NCBI RefSeq assembly: GCF_901472535.1
Contig: NZ_LR590470.1
Coordinates: 434,001-498,000, forward strand
DNA from: Sphingobacterium daejeonense
GTDB lineage: Bacteria; Bacteroidota; Bacteroidia; Sphingobacteriales; Sphingobacteriaceae
Direction of reading: 5' to 3'
DNA length: 64,000 nucleotides
The notes under the pieces: generated by a model
Seen by the model: only the letters and a program-made list of their open reading frames with translations
Databases searched by the model: none
What the model was told of the DNA's origin: nothing
Translations under genes and position numbers: made by a program
Shown: piece by piece, positions 48,543 to 55,667 of the stretch
How the letters are laid out: each line of letters begins with the position of its first letter
Position numbering within the stretch: the stretch's first letter is position 1

Positions 48543-49249
48543 ATGGGAAACATCTTCGAGTTCAAGCAATTTTCTGTAAATCAGGAGGGTTGTGCTATGC
48601 GAATCAATACAGACGGCGTCTTGTTGGGAGCAATGACAGACCATTCAAAATGTTAGTTCCGTTTTAGATATAGGTACAGGAACAGGGGTAATAGCTTTGA
48701 TGATGGCACAAAAGTTTCCAAATGCCCATGTTTATGCAGTTGAAATCGACAAACAAGCATCCGAAAGAGCAAAGGAGAACTTCGAGAACTCAAGCTTTAG
48801 CGAAAGACTAACGATTATCAACTCCGATATATTCCAATGGAAGAATGATATGAGATTTGACCTCATCGTGTCCAACCCACCATTTTATATTAATTCGCTC
48901 CATAATCCAGATCAGAGAAGAAAAGTTGCCAAAACATACTGATGTAGAATTCTTCCAAGGTATGTTTAAATTTGCTGCTGACCATCTTGAACAACATGGC
49001 AGTTTACAAATCATTGTTCCTGTGGAATTGTTAGATAAGTTAATTGAAGAGGGAAAATCAAACGGTCTACACCTGCAAAAGCAAATCGACATTCAATCAT
49101 TTACAGATTCCCAACCGTTTAGAAGTATACTGAGTTTTGGAAGGGAAAATCTTAAGCTGGTACAGGATAATTTTATCATCTATAAAGAGCGCTCTCAACA
49201 CTCTGACTCTTATAAGACTATTTTAAAACCTTATTTTTTGGCCTTTTAA
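48543..49249 (+). CDS. tRNA1(Val) (adenine(37)-N6)-methyltransferase (YfiC/TrmN6-like), frameshifted
   Basis: A SAM-dependent N6-adenine methyltransferase, inferred to modify A37 of tRNA(Val). The N-terminal [20 protein letters not shown] and [11 protein letters not shown] are typical of the family. The SAM motif [20 protein letters not shown] and catalytic NPPF ([10 protein letters not shown]) follow. Two extra A's, in A4 at 48647-48650 and A4 at 48931-48934, split the frame. Joins after correction are [13 protein letters not shown] and [15 protein letters not shown]. Reconstructed length is 234 residues. It lies one base before the phosphoesterase gene, likely an operon. Confidence 0.9.
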
Positions 49250-49250
49250 C

Positions 49251-49748
49251 ATGAAAATTGGATTAATATCAGATACTCACGGCTATTTTGACGAATCAGT
49301 TTTCACGCATTTCGAGAATTGTGATGAAATATGGCATGTTGGAGACTTTGGCTCGATGGAAGTTATCGAAAGATTGGAAGCTTTTAAACCTTTAAGGGGT
49401 GTGTATGGAAATATTGATGATAAGGATATTCGATTGAAATTTCCCGAACACTTAAGATTTCAATGTGAACAGGTTGATGTTTGGATGACCCACATTGGAG
49501 GTTATCCGGGAAGATATGCTGCCGCTGTAAAACCAGAGATTGTTAACAATCCACCAAAGTTGTTTATATCGGGGCATTCCCATATCTTGAAAGTACAGTA
49601 TGACCCCAAGCTACGGTTGCTGCACCTGAATCCCGGCGCTGCGGGAAAACAAGGTTGGCACAAGGTGAAAACAATTATGCGCTTTGAAATAAATGCTGAT
49701 AAGATAGAAAATCTTGAAGTAATCGAGCTAGGAAGCCGAGCCTTATAG
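49251..49748 (+). CDS. YfcE/MJ0936-type metallophosphoesterase
   Basis: A 165-residue calcineurin-like phosphoesterase with all metal motifs: ISDTHGYF, HVGDFGSME, GVYGNIDDKD, THIGGYPG and SGHSHILK, then HLNPGAAGKQ. Members hydrolyse phosphodiesters in vitro; the natural substrate is unknown. It is directly behind the tRNA methyltransferase, and its end overlaps the end of the convergent MerR gene by 6 bp. Confidence 0.9.
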   Translation: MKIGLISDTHGYFDESVFTHFENCDEIWHVGDFGSMEVIERLEAFKPLRGVYGNIDDKDIRLKFPEHLRFQCEQVDVWMTHIGGYPGRYAAAVKPEIVNNPPKLFISGHSHILKVQYDPKLRLLHLNPGAAGKQGWHKVKTIMRFEINADKIENLEVIELGSRAL

Positions 49749-50084
49749 ACTATCTCTAACTTCGATCAGGAAGCTTTTTAATCCTTCCAGGGATTCAATG
49801 ATTCTTTGATTCTCACGAGCTTCATTTTTGTTGCTCCTCAAGAATTCGCGCGCTCCTTGGAGTGTGTATCCTTTATCCTTAACTAAATTGAAAATGATTT
49901 TTAAGTTGGCGATGTCATTTTGAGTGAATAAACGATTGCCCTTTTTGTTTTTCTTAGGTTGAAGAATATCGAATTCACGCTCATAGAAACGGATTTGAGA
50001 TGCATTTACACCGAACATTTCAGTGACCTCCCCCATGGTATAATACAGCTTGTTGATTTCTCGTTCTTTATACGGCATGAACAT
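49743..50084 (-). CDS. MerR-family transcriptional regulator
   Basis: A 113-residue protein with a winged helix-turn-helix (YYTMGEVTEMFGVNASQIRF, then YEREFDILQPKKNKKGNRLF) and a dimerisation helix (KIIFNLVKDKGYTLQGAREF). No metal-binding Cys are visible, so it is not a metal sensor of the classic type. Homologues are widespread in Bacteroidota as single genes; the regulated promoter is unknown. Confidence 0.9.
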   Translation of the reverse strand: MFMPYKEREINKLYYTMGEVTEMFGVNASQIRFYEREFDILQPKKNKKGNRLFTQNDIANLKIIFNLVKDKGYTLQGAREFLRSNKNEARENQRIIESLEGLKSFLIEVRDSL

Positions 50085-50183
50085 TTTAATTTAGTGTATT
50101 AACAAATATACAATCTAAGTTTGAAAATCAAAAAAGCATGATTGATATAAAGTTAAACCTGATTTTGTAATTTTATCCTTTAG

Positions 50184-50564
50184 ATGAGAGGTAAAGTTAT
50201 TGTAAGTAAGTTCTGGACCAAGTTCTTTTCTTTAGGGAAAGCACAAGCTATCACTATTTTCCCATTTATCTTTCTGAAATACCACAGCGACAAGATCAAT
50301 AAAATACTGATCAATCATGAGCGAATTCATATACTGCAAGCAATTGAATTGCTGATATTACCTTTTTATATTTTATACCTAACTGAATTTATAGTCCGGT
50401 TAATTCAATATAGAAACTTCACAAGGGCATACCTCAATATCTCTTTTGAAAGAGAGGCCTATGAAAATGAAAACAACCTCGATTACCTAAAAACCAGAAA
50501 ACTCTACAGCTTCTTAAAATATGTAACAAGGAAGGGGGTAAAAAGAACAGTTTGTCTCTTTTAA
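50184..50564 (+). CDS. Conserved membrane protein with HERIH motif
   Basis: A 126-residue protein. After a basic N-terminus and hydrophobic stretch comes KILINHERIHILQAIELLIL, containing an HExxH-type zinc-protease motif (HERIH). A membrane segment (LPFYILYLTEFIVRLIQY) and NISFEREAYENENNLDYL follow, whose Glu could be a third metal ligand. The pattern is shared with uncharacterised Bacteroidota proteins; I infer a possible small membrane metalloprotease. Position: ahead of the repeat-rich region. Confidence 0.7.
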   Translation: MRGKVIVSKFWTKFFSLGKAQAITIFPFIFLKYHSDKINKILINHERIHILQAIELLILPFYILYLTEFIVRLIQYRNFTRAYLNISFEREAYENENNLDYLKTRKLYSFLKYVTRKGVKRTVCLF

Positions 50565-50596
50565 TTCGTATGTTCTTGGTATACTCTTGTAGGTAC

Positions 50597-50750
50597 CTTG
50601 TTCCACTCTTGTTCCACTCTCAGTCCACTCTCAGTCCTCTTTCATTCGGACCTCGTTCGGACCTTGTTCGGATGTATTCCGAAGAAGCTCCGAACGAGGT
50701 CCGAACAAGGTCCGAACAAGGAGACGAAGGAGAGTGGAAGGAAAGTAGAC
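50597..50750. repeat. 11-bp periodic array forming a long inverted repeat
   Basis: About 14 consecutive 11-bp units from 50597. They run from CTTGTTCCACT (twice) through CTCAGTCCACT, CTCGTTCGGAC and CTTGTTCGGAT to GAGGTCCGAAC, AAGGTCCGAAC and GGAGAGTGGAA. The right half is nearly the reverse complement of the left, so about 48 bp on each side could fold into a hairpin around the centre near 50674-50686. It lies in a 430-bp gene-free stretch (50565-50994); the open frames there are repeat artefacts. Confidence 0.8.
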
Positions 50751-50784
50751 AGTATCTAGTAGACATAAGACATAAGACATAAGA
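50745..50784. repeat. Heptamer repeat array
   Basis: On the - strand this reads as units TGTCTTA, TGTCTTA, TGTCTAC, TAGATAC, TGTCTAC, the same heptamer as at 29501-29563 and 1216-1243. It follows directly after the 11-bp array. Confidence 0.65.
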
Positions 50785-50957
50785 AATGGAAAGGCGCAAA
50801 TTAAATTCGTAAATCAAGCTGGGGAAAGGATGAGCGCAAGCATTAACCGAAGGGAAGGCTGAGTCATAAAACGAAAGGGCGAAATATTGCGAAAGCAGAA
50901 CACAAGTCAGGCCACTCACAATCCATCGCGCTAAGACTTGCGCTAGCAGTGCTGAAG

Positions 50958-50981
50958 ATGGTTGGTGGGGACACCAACCAT
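50958..50981. terminator. Perfect hairpin near the 3' end of the esterase gene
   Basis: ATGGTTGGTG and CACCAACCAT form a perfect 10-bp stem with a GGGA loop, 14 bp beyond the esterase stop codon. It is followed by T-rich sequence only on the + strand, so its use as a terminator for the - strand gene is uncertain. The 200 bp before it (50785-50957) shows no gene. Confidence 0.45.
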
Positions 50982-50994
50982 GTCGGTTTTCTTT

Positions 50995-52394
50995 CTACCA
51001 CTTATCTGTTCTGAATGGAGAAACAGGCAATCCATTGCTATTAAATAGATTTGGCATCGCTATTTCAGTGAAACCAAACCGAACCGCAACTGGATTTTTC
51101 ACTTCCTTAGATTCGACGATCAGTTTGTCACCTTTGATCTTTCCTGTGGCCGGTTTAAATTCTTTGTCCTCACCAGCGATATATAAATCCGTGATATCAC
51201 CTTTTGATGTTAATTTTCCATCGAGATTATTGAAACTCACCTCAATTGTATTTCCCTTGACTTCTTGGGATTTGTAAATTGGTGATTTGTAATCCTTCAA
51301 GGGATGATTATAAATTTCGGCGGAGGCCAGATTTGCCAATCTTTTTGCCACTGCAATTTTTTGGATAGGGTGAATGTCTTTTATATTGTCGACTAGATCA
51401 GTTATGACTACCATTCCTGTTTTTGGGAGTTCCATTGCGGTAAGAGTTTGCTGTTCTCTTAAGAATGCTGCAAGTGGCTCTTTGTTGTTGTATTGGAAAG
51501 GAGCAATCTGAACGAAGTAGAATGGGAAATCTTGGTTCCAAGCTGATCTCCAAGAGTTGATCATGGTGCGCATTAATTTATCATATCCATCCCAAGTTCC
51601 AACATTACTTTCTCCTTGGTACCAGAACGCTGCGGTGAGGTTATAGCCTGCAAAAGGGTGTACCATTGCATTCCATAACGAACCCGGACTGTGGGGTCTC
51701 CAATCGTTGGCGCCTTGTGCTTTTGCGCGCTGCAAAAGGAAAGGGTCATTGTCAATTAAGTAACTTGGAGTCCAAACCTCTGCTGGTGTTCCACCCCAAC
51801 TGCTGTTAATTACTCCGATAGGAATGTTTTCCTTACTGTTTATTTCCTTTGCTATGAAATATCCTATTGCTGAGAAGGGTTGTAGGGATTCTGCACTCAA
51901 TTTCTTCCAAGAATTAGGGATATCATCCTGAGGGTTTGCAGATCCTACATGGCTGACATGTAATAGTCTGATGTTGGGATTGTTGGCATTTGGCATTTCA
52001 TCCTTTATTTCCTTCAGATTTTGGTTTGCTCCCCATTCCATATTGGATTGGCCTGAGCAGAGAAAAACATCGCCCAAGAGGATATCTGTCAAGGTTATGG
52101 ACTCGTTGTTTGCTATGACCTTTAGTTCGTGAGGGCCACCTGCCTTCCCTTCAGGAAGCTTGGCCAACCATTCCCCGTTTCCATCAGTTTTTGCTGAAAC
52201 GGTATCCTTAAACCATGACCCGACGATTTTGATATTGCTGCTGGCAGGTGCCCAGCCCCAAAAATTTATGTCAGATCCCCTTTGAAGGACCATATGATCA
52301 GAAAAGAAATTAGGTAATCTTAATTGGGCATAAGGCTTTGGTGCAAACCAAAAACCGCTAGCAAAGCCAGAATTATCAGATTTTTTAAATTCAT
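50995..52394 (-). CDS. Sialate O-acetylesterase-like (SGNH) hydrolase, exported, frameshifted
   Basis: An SGNH-fold carbohydrate esterase that removes acetyl groups from sialic acids or other acetylated glycans. The core is intact: DHMVLQRGSDINFWGWA, CSGQSNMEWG with the catalytic Ser, INSSWGGTPAEVW, FWYQGESNVG and DIHPIQK (Asp-His). The signal peptide (MNLKNLIILALLAVFGLHQS, from 52394) is in a different frame from the core. One base appears missing near 52330-52334, after which it reads YAQLRLPNFFSDHMVLQ. Reconstructed length is about 466 residues. The IS element is inserted just upstream of this gene. Confidence 0.88.
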
Positions 52395-52479
52395 GAGAAT
52401 TAGTTTAGGTTTATTGTTACCTAAATTTAATAAAAAAACGGATAGGAAAATAGCGATGGCTAATTTTGAGACAAAAAAA

Positions 52480-52502
52480 GGGGCTGTCTAAAAAGGTCTC
52501 TT
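52480..52502. repeat. Left terminal inverted repeat of the IS
   Basis: GGGGCTGTCTAAAAAGGTCT pairs with the complement of the right end (GAAGGTGTCTAAAAAGGCAC) over about 16 of 20 positions. Confidence 0.75.
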
Positions 52503-52510
52503 AAAAAAAT

Positions 52511-52543
52511 AACCCCGTCATTAAAAAATGGCGGGGTTTTTCT
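52511..52543 (+). terminator. Terminator-like hairpin inside the IS leader
   Basis: AACCCCGTCATT and AATGGCGGGGTT form a 12-bp stem (one T-G wobble) followed by T's, about 50 bp before the transposase start. It would block read-through from outside promoters into the transposase gene. Confidence 0.7.
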
Positions 52544-52592
52544 GTTTTTTGTCCTCAAGATTTTGTATCTTAAGGTGCACCCAAAAAACAAT

Positions 52593-54221
52593 ATGGCAAA
52601 CATACAATTCAAAGCTCTTCCATCCAATAGTCCGAGTCTTTTTCCTGAGAATATTTTAGACCGTATCCCCTTGAACCATCCGGTTCGTTTGGTGAGTCAG
52701 GTTGTTGACCAGTTGGATCTGGAACATATCATCCGTCAGTATAAAGGCGGAGGCACGACCAGTTTCCATCCCAGGATGCTCATCAAGGTACTGTTCTACG
52801 CGTATCTGAGCAATATCTATTCTTGCCGCAAGATCGAGCGCGCCCTGCACGAGAACATCCATTTCATGTGGCTTTCGGGCAACAGTACGCCGGATTACCG
52901 TACGATCAATTATTTCAGGGGAAAGCGTCTTAAGGGACAGATACAGGAGCTGTTTGCCAGTATCGTTCGGATGCTGCATGAAATGGAGTATGTCAGCCTG
53001 AAAGTCCAGTATGTAGATGGTACCAAGATCGAATCGGCCGCCGGTCGCTATACCTTCGTTTGGAAGAGATCGATCGAGAAGAACAAGGTAAAGCTGGAGG
53101 CGAACATCGCTTCGGTCCTTTCGGATATCGATGCACAGATCAGCCAGGACCAATCTTCATTAGGGGATCAGCAAGTCAGCAAGGCCATCGATAGTGCCCA
53201 GCTGAAGGAAAAGATCAGAGCGATCAATGCCAAGCTCAAAGGAGTGGATAGATCCACCGATAGGCAGCTGAGGAAGCTTGAAGACGACTATCTGCCCCGA
53301 TTGCAGAAATATGAGGAGCAACTGGAAGTACTGGGAGATCGCAACAGTTATAGCAAGACCGATACCGATGCCGTGTTTATGCGGATGAAAGAGGACCACA
53401 TGAAAAATGGCCAGCTTAAACCGGCCTACAATACCCAGATCAGCACCGAAGACCAGTTCATCACCCATTATAGCATCCATCAAACGGCCGCAGATACCAC
53501 AACCCTGCCCGAACACCTGGAAGGCTTTGAGTCCCATTACGGAAAACAGAGTGAATCCATCGTCGCAGATGCCGGATATGGTAGCGAGCAGAACTACGAG
53601 CTGATGGAAGGACAGGGTATAACCGCTTTTGTGAAGTACAATTACTTCCATATGGAACAGAAGCGCAAGCATAAACAGGATCCTTTCTCGGTACAGAACC
53701 TATATTACAACCAGCAGGATGACTATTATGTATGTCCGGCCGGACAGAAGCTCAGCTTTATCGGTCATGCAACCAGAGTCAGTGCCAACGGATACACTGC
53801 CCGGGTCAGCTGTTACCAGGCTCGGCGATGCGAAGGCTGCCCGATGCGGAGTGGGTGCCATAAAGCTACAGGCGATCGGCTCATTGAAGTGAACCACAGG
53901 CTCAATAAGCTCAAGGCTAAAGCCCGGGAAAGACTGCTGTCGGAAGAGGGAATGTACCATCGGAGCAAGCGACCCATAGAAGTGGAAGCCGTTTTCGGTC
54001 AGATGAAAAGCAACAACAGGTTTACCCGGTTCACAATGAAAGGTCTGGAGAAGGTCGCTGTGGAATTCGGTTTGATGGCCATTGCCCATAACCTCAGAAA
54101 ATGGGCAAAAAAGTGGAAAGACAAAGCTTTTATCGGTAAACCAGTTGGCAAAAACTCCCTATTTGCGATAAATCAAGCCATCAACATGCTGAAAAGCACA
54201 AAACATCGACTTGCAGCCTAA
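52593..54221 (+). CDS. IS1182 family transposase
   Basis: A 542-residue DDE transposase. Start ATG 52593 (MANIQFKALPSNSPSLFPEN). The N-terminal DNA-binding part has HPRMLIKVLFYAYLSNIYSC and RKIERALHENIHFMWLSGN. The catalytic region has QYVDGTKIESAAGRYTFVWK (first Asp) and SIVADAGYGSEQNYELM (second Asp); RPIEVEAVFGQMKSNNRFTR holds the Glu. A Cys cluster (CYQARRCEGCPMRSGCHKAT) lies between. Codon use is clearly richer in G and C than the neighbours. The frame is intact, so the element is probably active. Confidence 0.93.
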   Translation: MANIQFKALPSNSPSLFPENILDRIPLNHPVRLVSQVVDQLDLEHIIRQYKGGGTTSFHPRMLIKVLFYAYLSNIYSCRKIERALHENIHFMWLSGNSTPDYRTINYFRGKRLKGQIQELFASIVRMLHEMEYVSLKVQYVDGTKIESAAGRYTFVWKRSIEKNKVKLEANIASVLSDIDAQISQDQSSLGDQQVSKAIDSAQLKEKIRAINAKLKGVDRSTDRQLRKLEDDYLPRLQKYEEQLEVLGDRNSYSKTDTDAVFMRMKEDHMKNGQLKPAYNTQISTEDQFITHYSIHQTAADTTTLPEHLEGFESHYGKQSESIVADAGYGSEQNYELMEGQGITAFVKYNYFHMEQKRKHKQDPFSVQNLYYNQQDDYYVCPAGQKLSFIGHATRVSANGYTARVSCYQARRCEGCPMRSGCHKATGDRLIEVNHRLNKLKAKARERLLSEEGMYHRSKRPIEVEAVFGQMKSNNRFTRFTMKGLEKVAVEFGLMAIAHNLRKWAKKWKDKAFIGKPVGKNSLFAINQAINMLKSTKHRLAA

Positions 54222-54265
54222 TATTGCTCATGAAATTATAATGGAGCTCCAGAAAGCTATAAAGC

Positions 54266-54293
54266 AGAAGAAGGTGCCTTTTTAGACACCTTC
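54266..54293. repeat. Right terminal inverted repeat of the IS
   Basis: Contains CCTTTTTAGACACCTTC, the complement of the left end core. Confidence 0.75.
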
Positions 54294-54313
54294 TACCTAT
54301 ATTTTAAGATTGG

Positions 54314-55156
54314 TTACTTAATCATTCTTAGGAATGTTGCAACCTTTTCTTTCAATTGTCTTCTGTCTACAATAAAATCCAAGAAGCCATGTTCAAGGAC
54401 GAATTCTGAAGTTTGGAAACCTTTAGGAAGGTCTTTTTTGATAGTTTCTTTGATAACGCGTGGTCCTGCGAAACCGATCAATGCGCCAGGCTCAGCGATA
54501 TTGATATCACCCAACATCGCATAAGAAGCAGTTACACCTCCGGTTGTAGGATCTGTTAACAAACAGATATAAGGAAGTTTAGCTTCTGCAAGAAGCGCTA
54601 GTTTTGCGGAAGTTTTGGCCATCTGCATCAATGAGAAAGCGGCTTCCATCATACGCGCACCACCAGATTTAGAGATCAACATAAATGGCAATTTATGCTC
54701 GATACAATAATCAATTGATCTGGCTATTTTTTCACCTACTACCGAACCCATTGAGCCACCAATGAATGAGAAGTCCATACAAGCTACCACAAGGTCCTGA
54801 CCATCTACTTTTCCTACAGCAGATCTCAATGCATCATTGAGGCCAGTTTTCGCTTGGCTGTCCAATAACCTATCCTTGTATGGTTTAGTGTCAACAAAGT
54901 TTAAAGGGTCTCCTGCTTTAAGGTTGGCGAAAAGTTCGGTGTATTCGTTGTTATCAAATAAAATGGAGAAATAAGCATTTGAGCCAATGCGAATATGGTA
55001 ATCACAGTAGTGGCAAACGTATTTGTTTTCAACCTGTTCAACATTCAAAAGAGGTTTTTTACAGTTAGGACATTTATTCCACATCCCATCAGGGGCCTCT
55101 TTTTTATTTTCAGTAGCAGTATGTATTCCTGCTTTATTTCTTTTAAACCAACTCAT
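54314..55156 (-). CDS. accD: Acetyl-CoA carboxylase carboxyltransferase subunit beta
   Basis: Transfers the carboxyl group from biotin to acetyl-CoA, giving malonyl-CoA for fatty acid synthesis. An N-terminal zinc ribbon ([10 protein letters not shown]...CHYC) precedes the crotonase-like fold: [60 protein letters not shown] and [19 protein letters not shown]. 280 residues, full length. Its 3' end is only 20 bp from the IS, which left it intact. Confidence 0.95.
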   Translation of the reverse strand: MSWFKRNKAGIHTATENKKEAPDGMWNKCPNCKKPLLNVEQVENKYVCHYCDYHIRIGSNAYFSILFDNNEYTELFANLKAGDPLNFVDTKPYKDRLLDSQAKTGLNDALRSAVGKVDGQDLVVACMDFSFIGGSMGSVVGEKIARSIDYCIEHKLPFMLISKSGGARMMEAAFSLMQMAKTSAKLALLAEAKLPYICLLTDPTTGGVTASYAMLGDINIAEPGALIGFAGPRVIKETIKKDLPKGFQTSEFVLEHGFLDFIVDRRQLKEKVATFLRMIK

Positions 55157-55260
55157 AGACTCATGTTAATTCGGTTTACAAATAAACGAAAAATATCTAA
55201 TATGTTTAATTAGAAAACGAAATGAAGGAAATTTAAGGATTGGATAGAGGCAAATAAAAA

Positions 55261-55360
55261 ATGGGTAAGCTACCTCTATCGCACCGCTCAACCAAATACC
55301 CTTGCTTTGTTCCCAACCTGGGGGAGTCATTGGGAGCTGGTCGTAGAGGACTTACCCACG
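55261..55360 (-). ncRNA. ffs: Signal recognition particle RNA (small, 4.5S type)
   Basis: On the - strand about 98 nt run between complementary ends (GGGTAAG at 55351-55357 read reversed, CTTACCC at the other end). The domain IV hairpin reads CCAGGTTGGGAACAAAGCAA: a GGAA tetraloop closed by G-C, then AAAGCA. This aligns with the E. coli AGGTCCGGAAGGAAGCAG and its Ffh-binding symmetric loop. A TAATTTTG -7 box lies just upstream. No open reading frame of value covers it. Confidence 0.85.
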
Positions 55361-55361
55361 G

Positions 55362-55369
55362 CAAAATTA
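55362..55369 (-). promoter_or_regulatory. -7 box of the SRP RNA gene
   Basis: On the - strand TAATTTTG (TAnnTTTG), ending about 5 bp before the predicted RNA 5' end, the expected distance. Confidence 0.5.
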
Positions 55370-55438
55370 ACAAAAATTTAATCTTTTGGAAAAGAAAATT
55401 GCATTCTTGGCGTATTCGGCTGAGGTTCAACCCGAAAA

Positions 55439-55666
55439 TTACATTTTATCCTTATTGTATTCACCCGTTAGAGCGAAATATCCGAAAACTCCAAGACCAA
55501 TTGACATGATCGGAGTGAGGATAAAAAGAATAATGATTCCAAAAACGACGTCTTCTTGTTTTCCAGAAACAATTTTCGGCAAGCCAAAAATAGCAATGCA
55601 GAAATATGCCGTAAGTAATGCCAAAGCGATCCAAACAAATCCTAATATCTTTTTGATGTTTTCCAT
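55439..55666 (-). CDS. Small membrane protein, DUF6814-like
   Basis: A 75-residue protein with two membrane segments (ILGFVWIALALLTAYFCIAI and VVFGIIILFILTPIMSIGLG) ending in FGYFALTGEYNKDKM. I recognise the DUF6814 type, which in Bacteroidota regularly follows an MFS transporter gene. It starts 1 bp after the stop of the transporter and is probably an accessory subunit of it. Function not established. Confidence 0.78.
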   Translation of the reverse strand: MENIKKILGFVWIALALLTAYFCIAIFGLPKIVSGKQEDVVFGIIILFILTPIMSIGLGVFGYFALTGEYNKDKM

Positions 55667-55667
55667 G

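Larger units (their letters stand above)
52480..54293 (+). mobile_element. IS1182-type insertion sequence
   Basis: About 1.8 kb flanked by imperfect inverted repeats. The shared core is TGTCTAAAAAGG at 52485-52496 and its complement CCTTTTTAGACA at 54277-54288, extending outward to about 52480 and 54293. It contains a single intact transposase gene. No target duplication is visible at the ends I chose. The base composition is more GC-rich than the flanks, indicating recent transfer. It sits between the esterase gene and accD. Confidence 0.88.

Noticed and set aside
50597..50784. CRISPR-like array
   Set aside because: Units are 11 and 7 bp without unique spacers, and no cas genes are present.
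50620..50919. 99-residue open frame on the - strand across the repeats
   Set aside because: It is created by the 11-bp array (the C-terminal part repeats the unit), has no family features and no start context.
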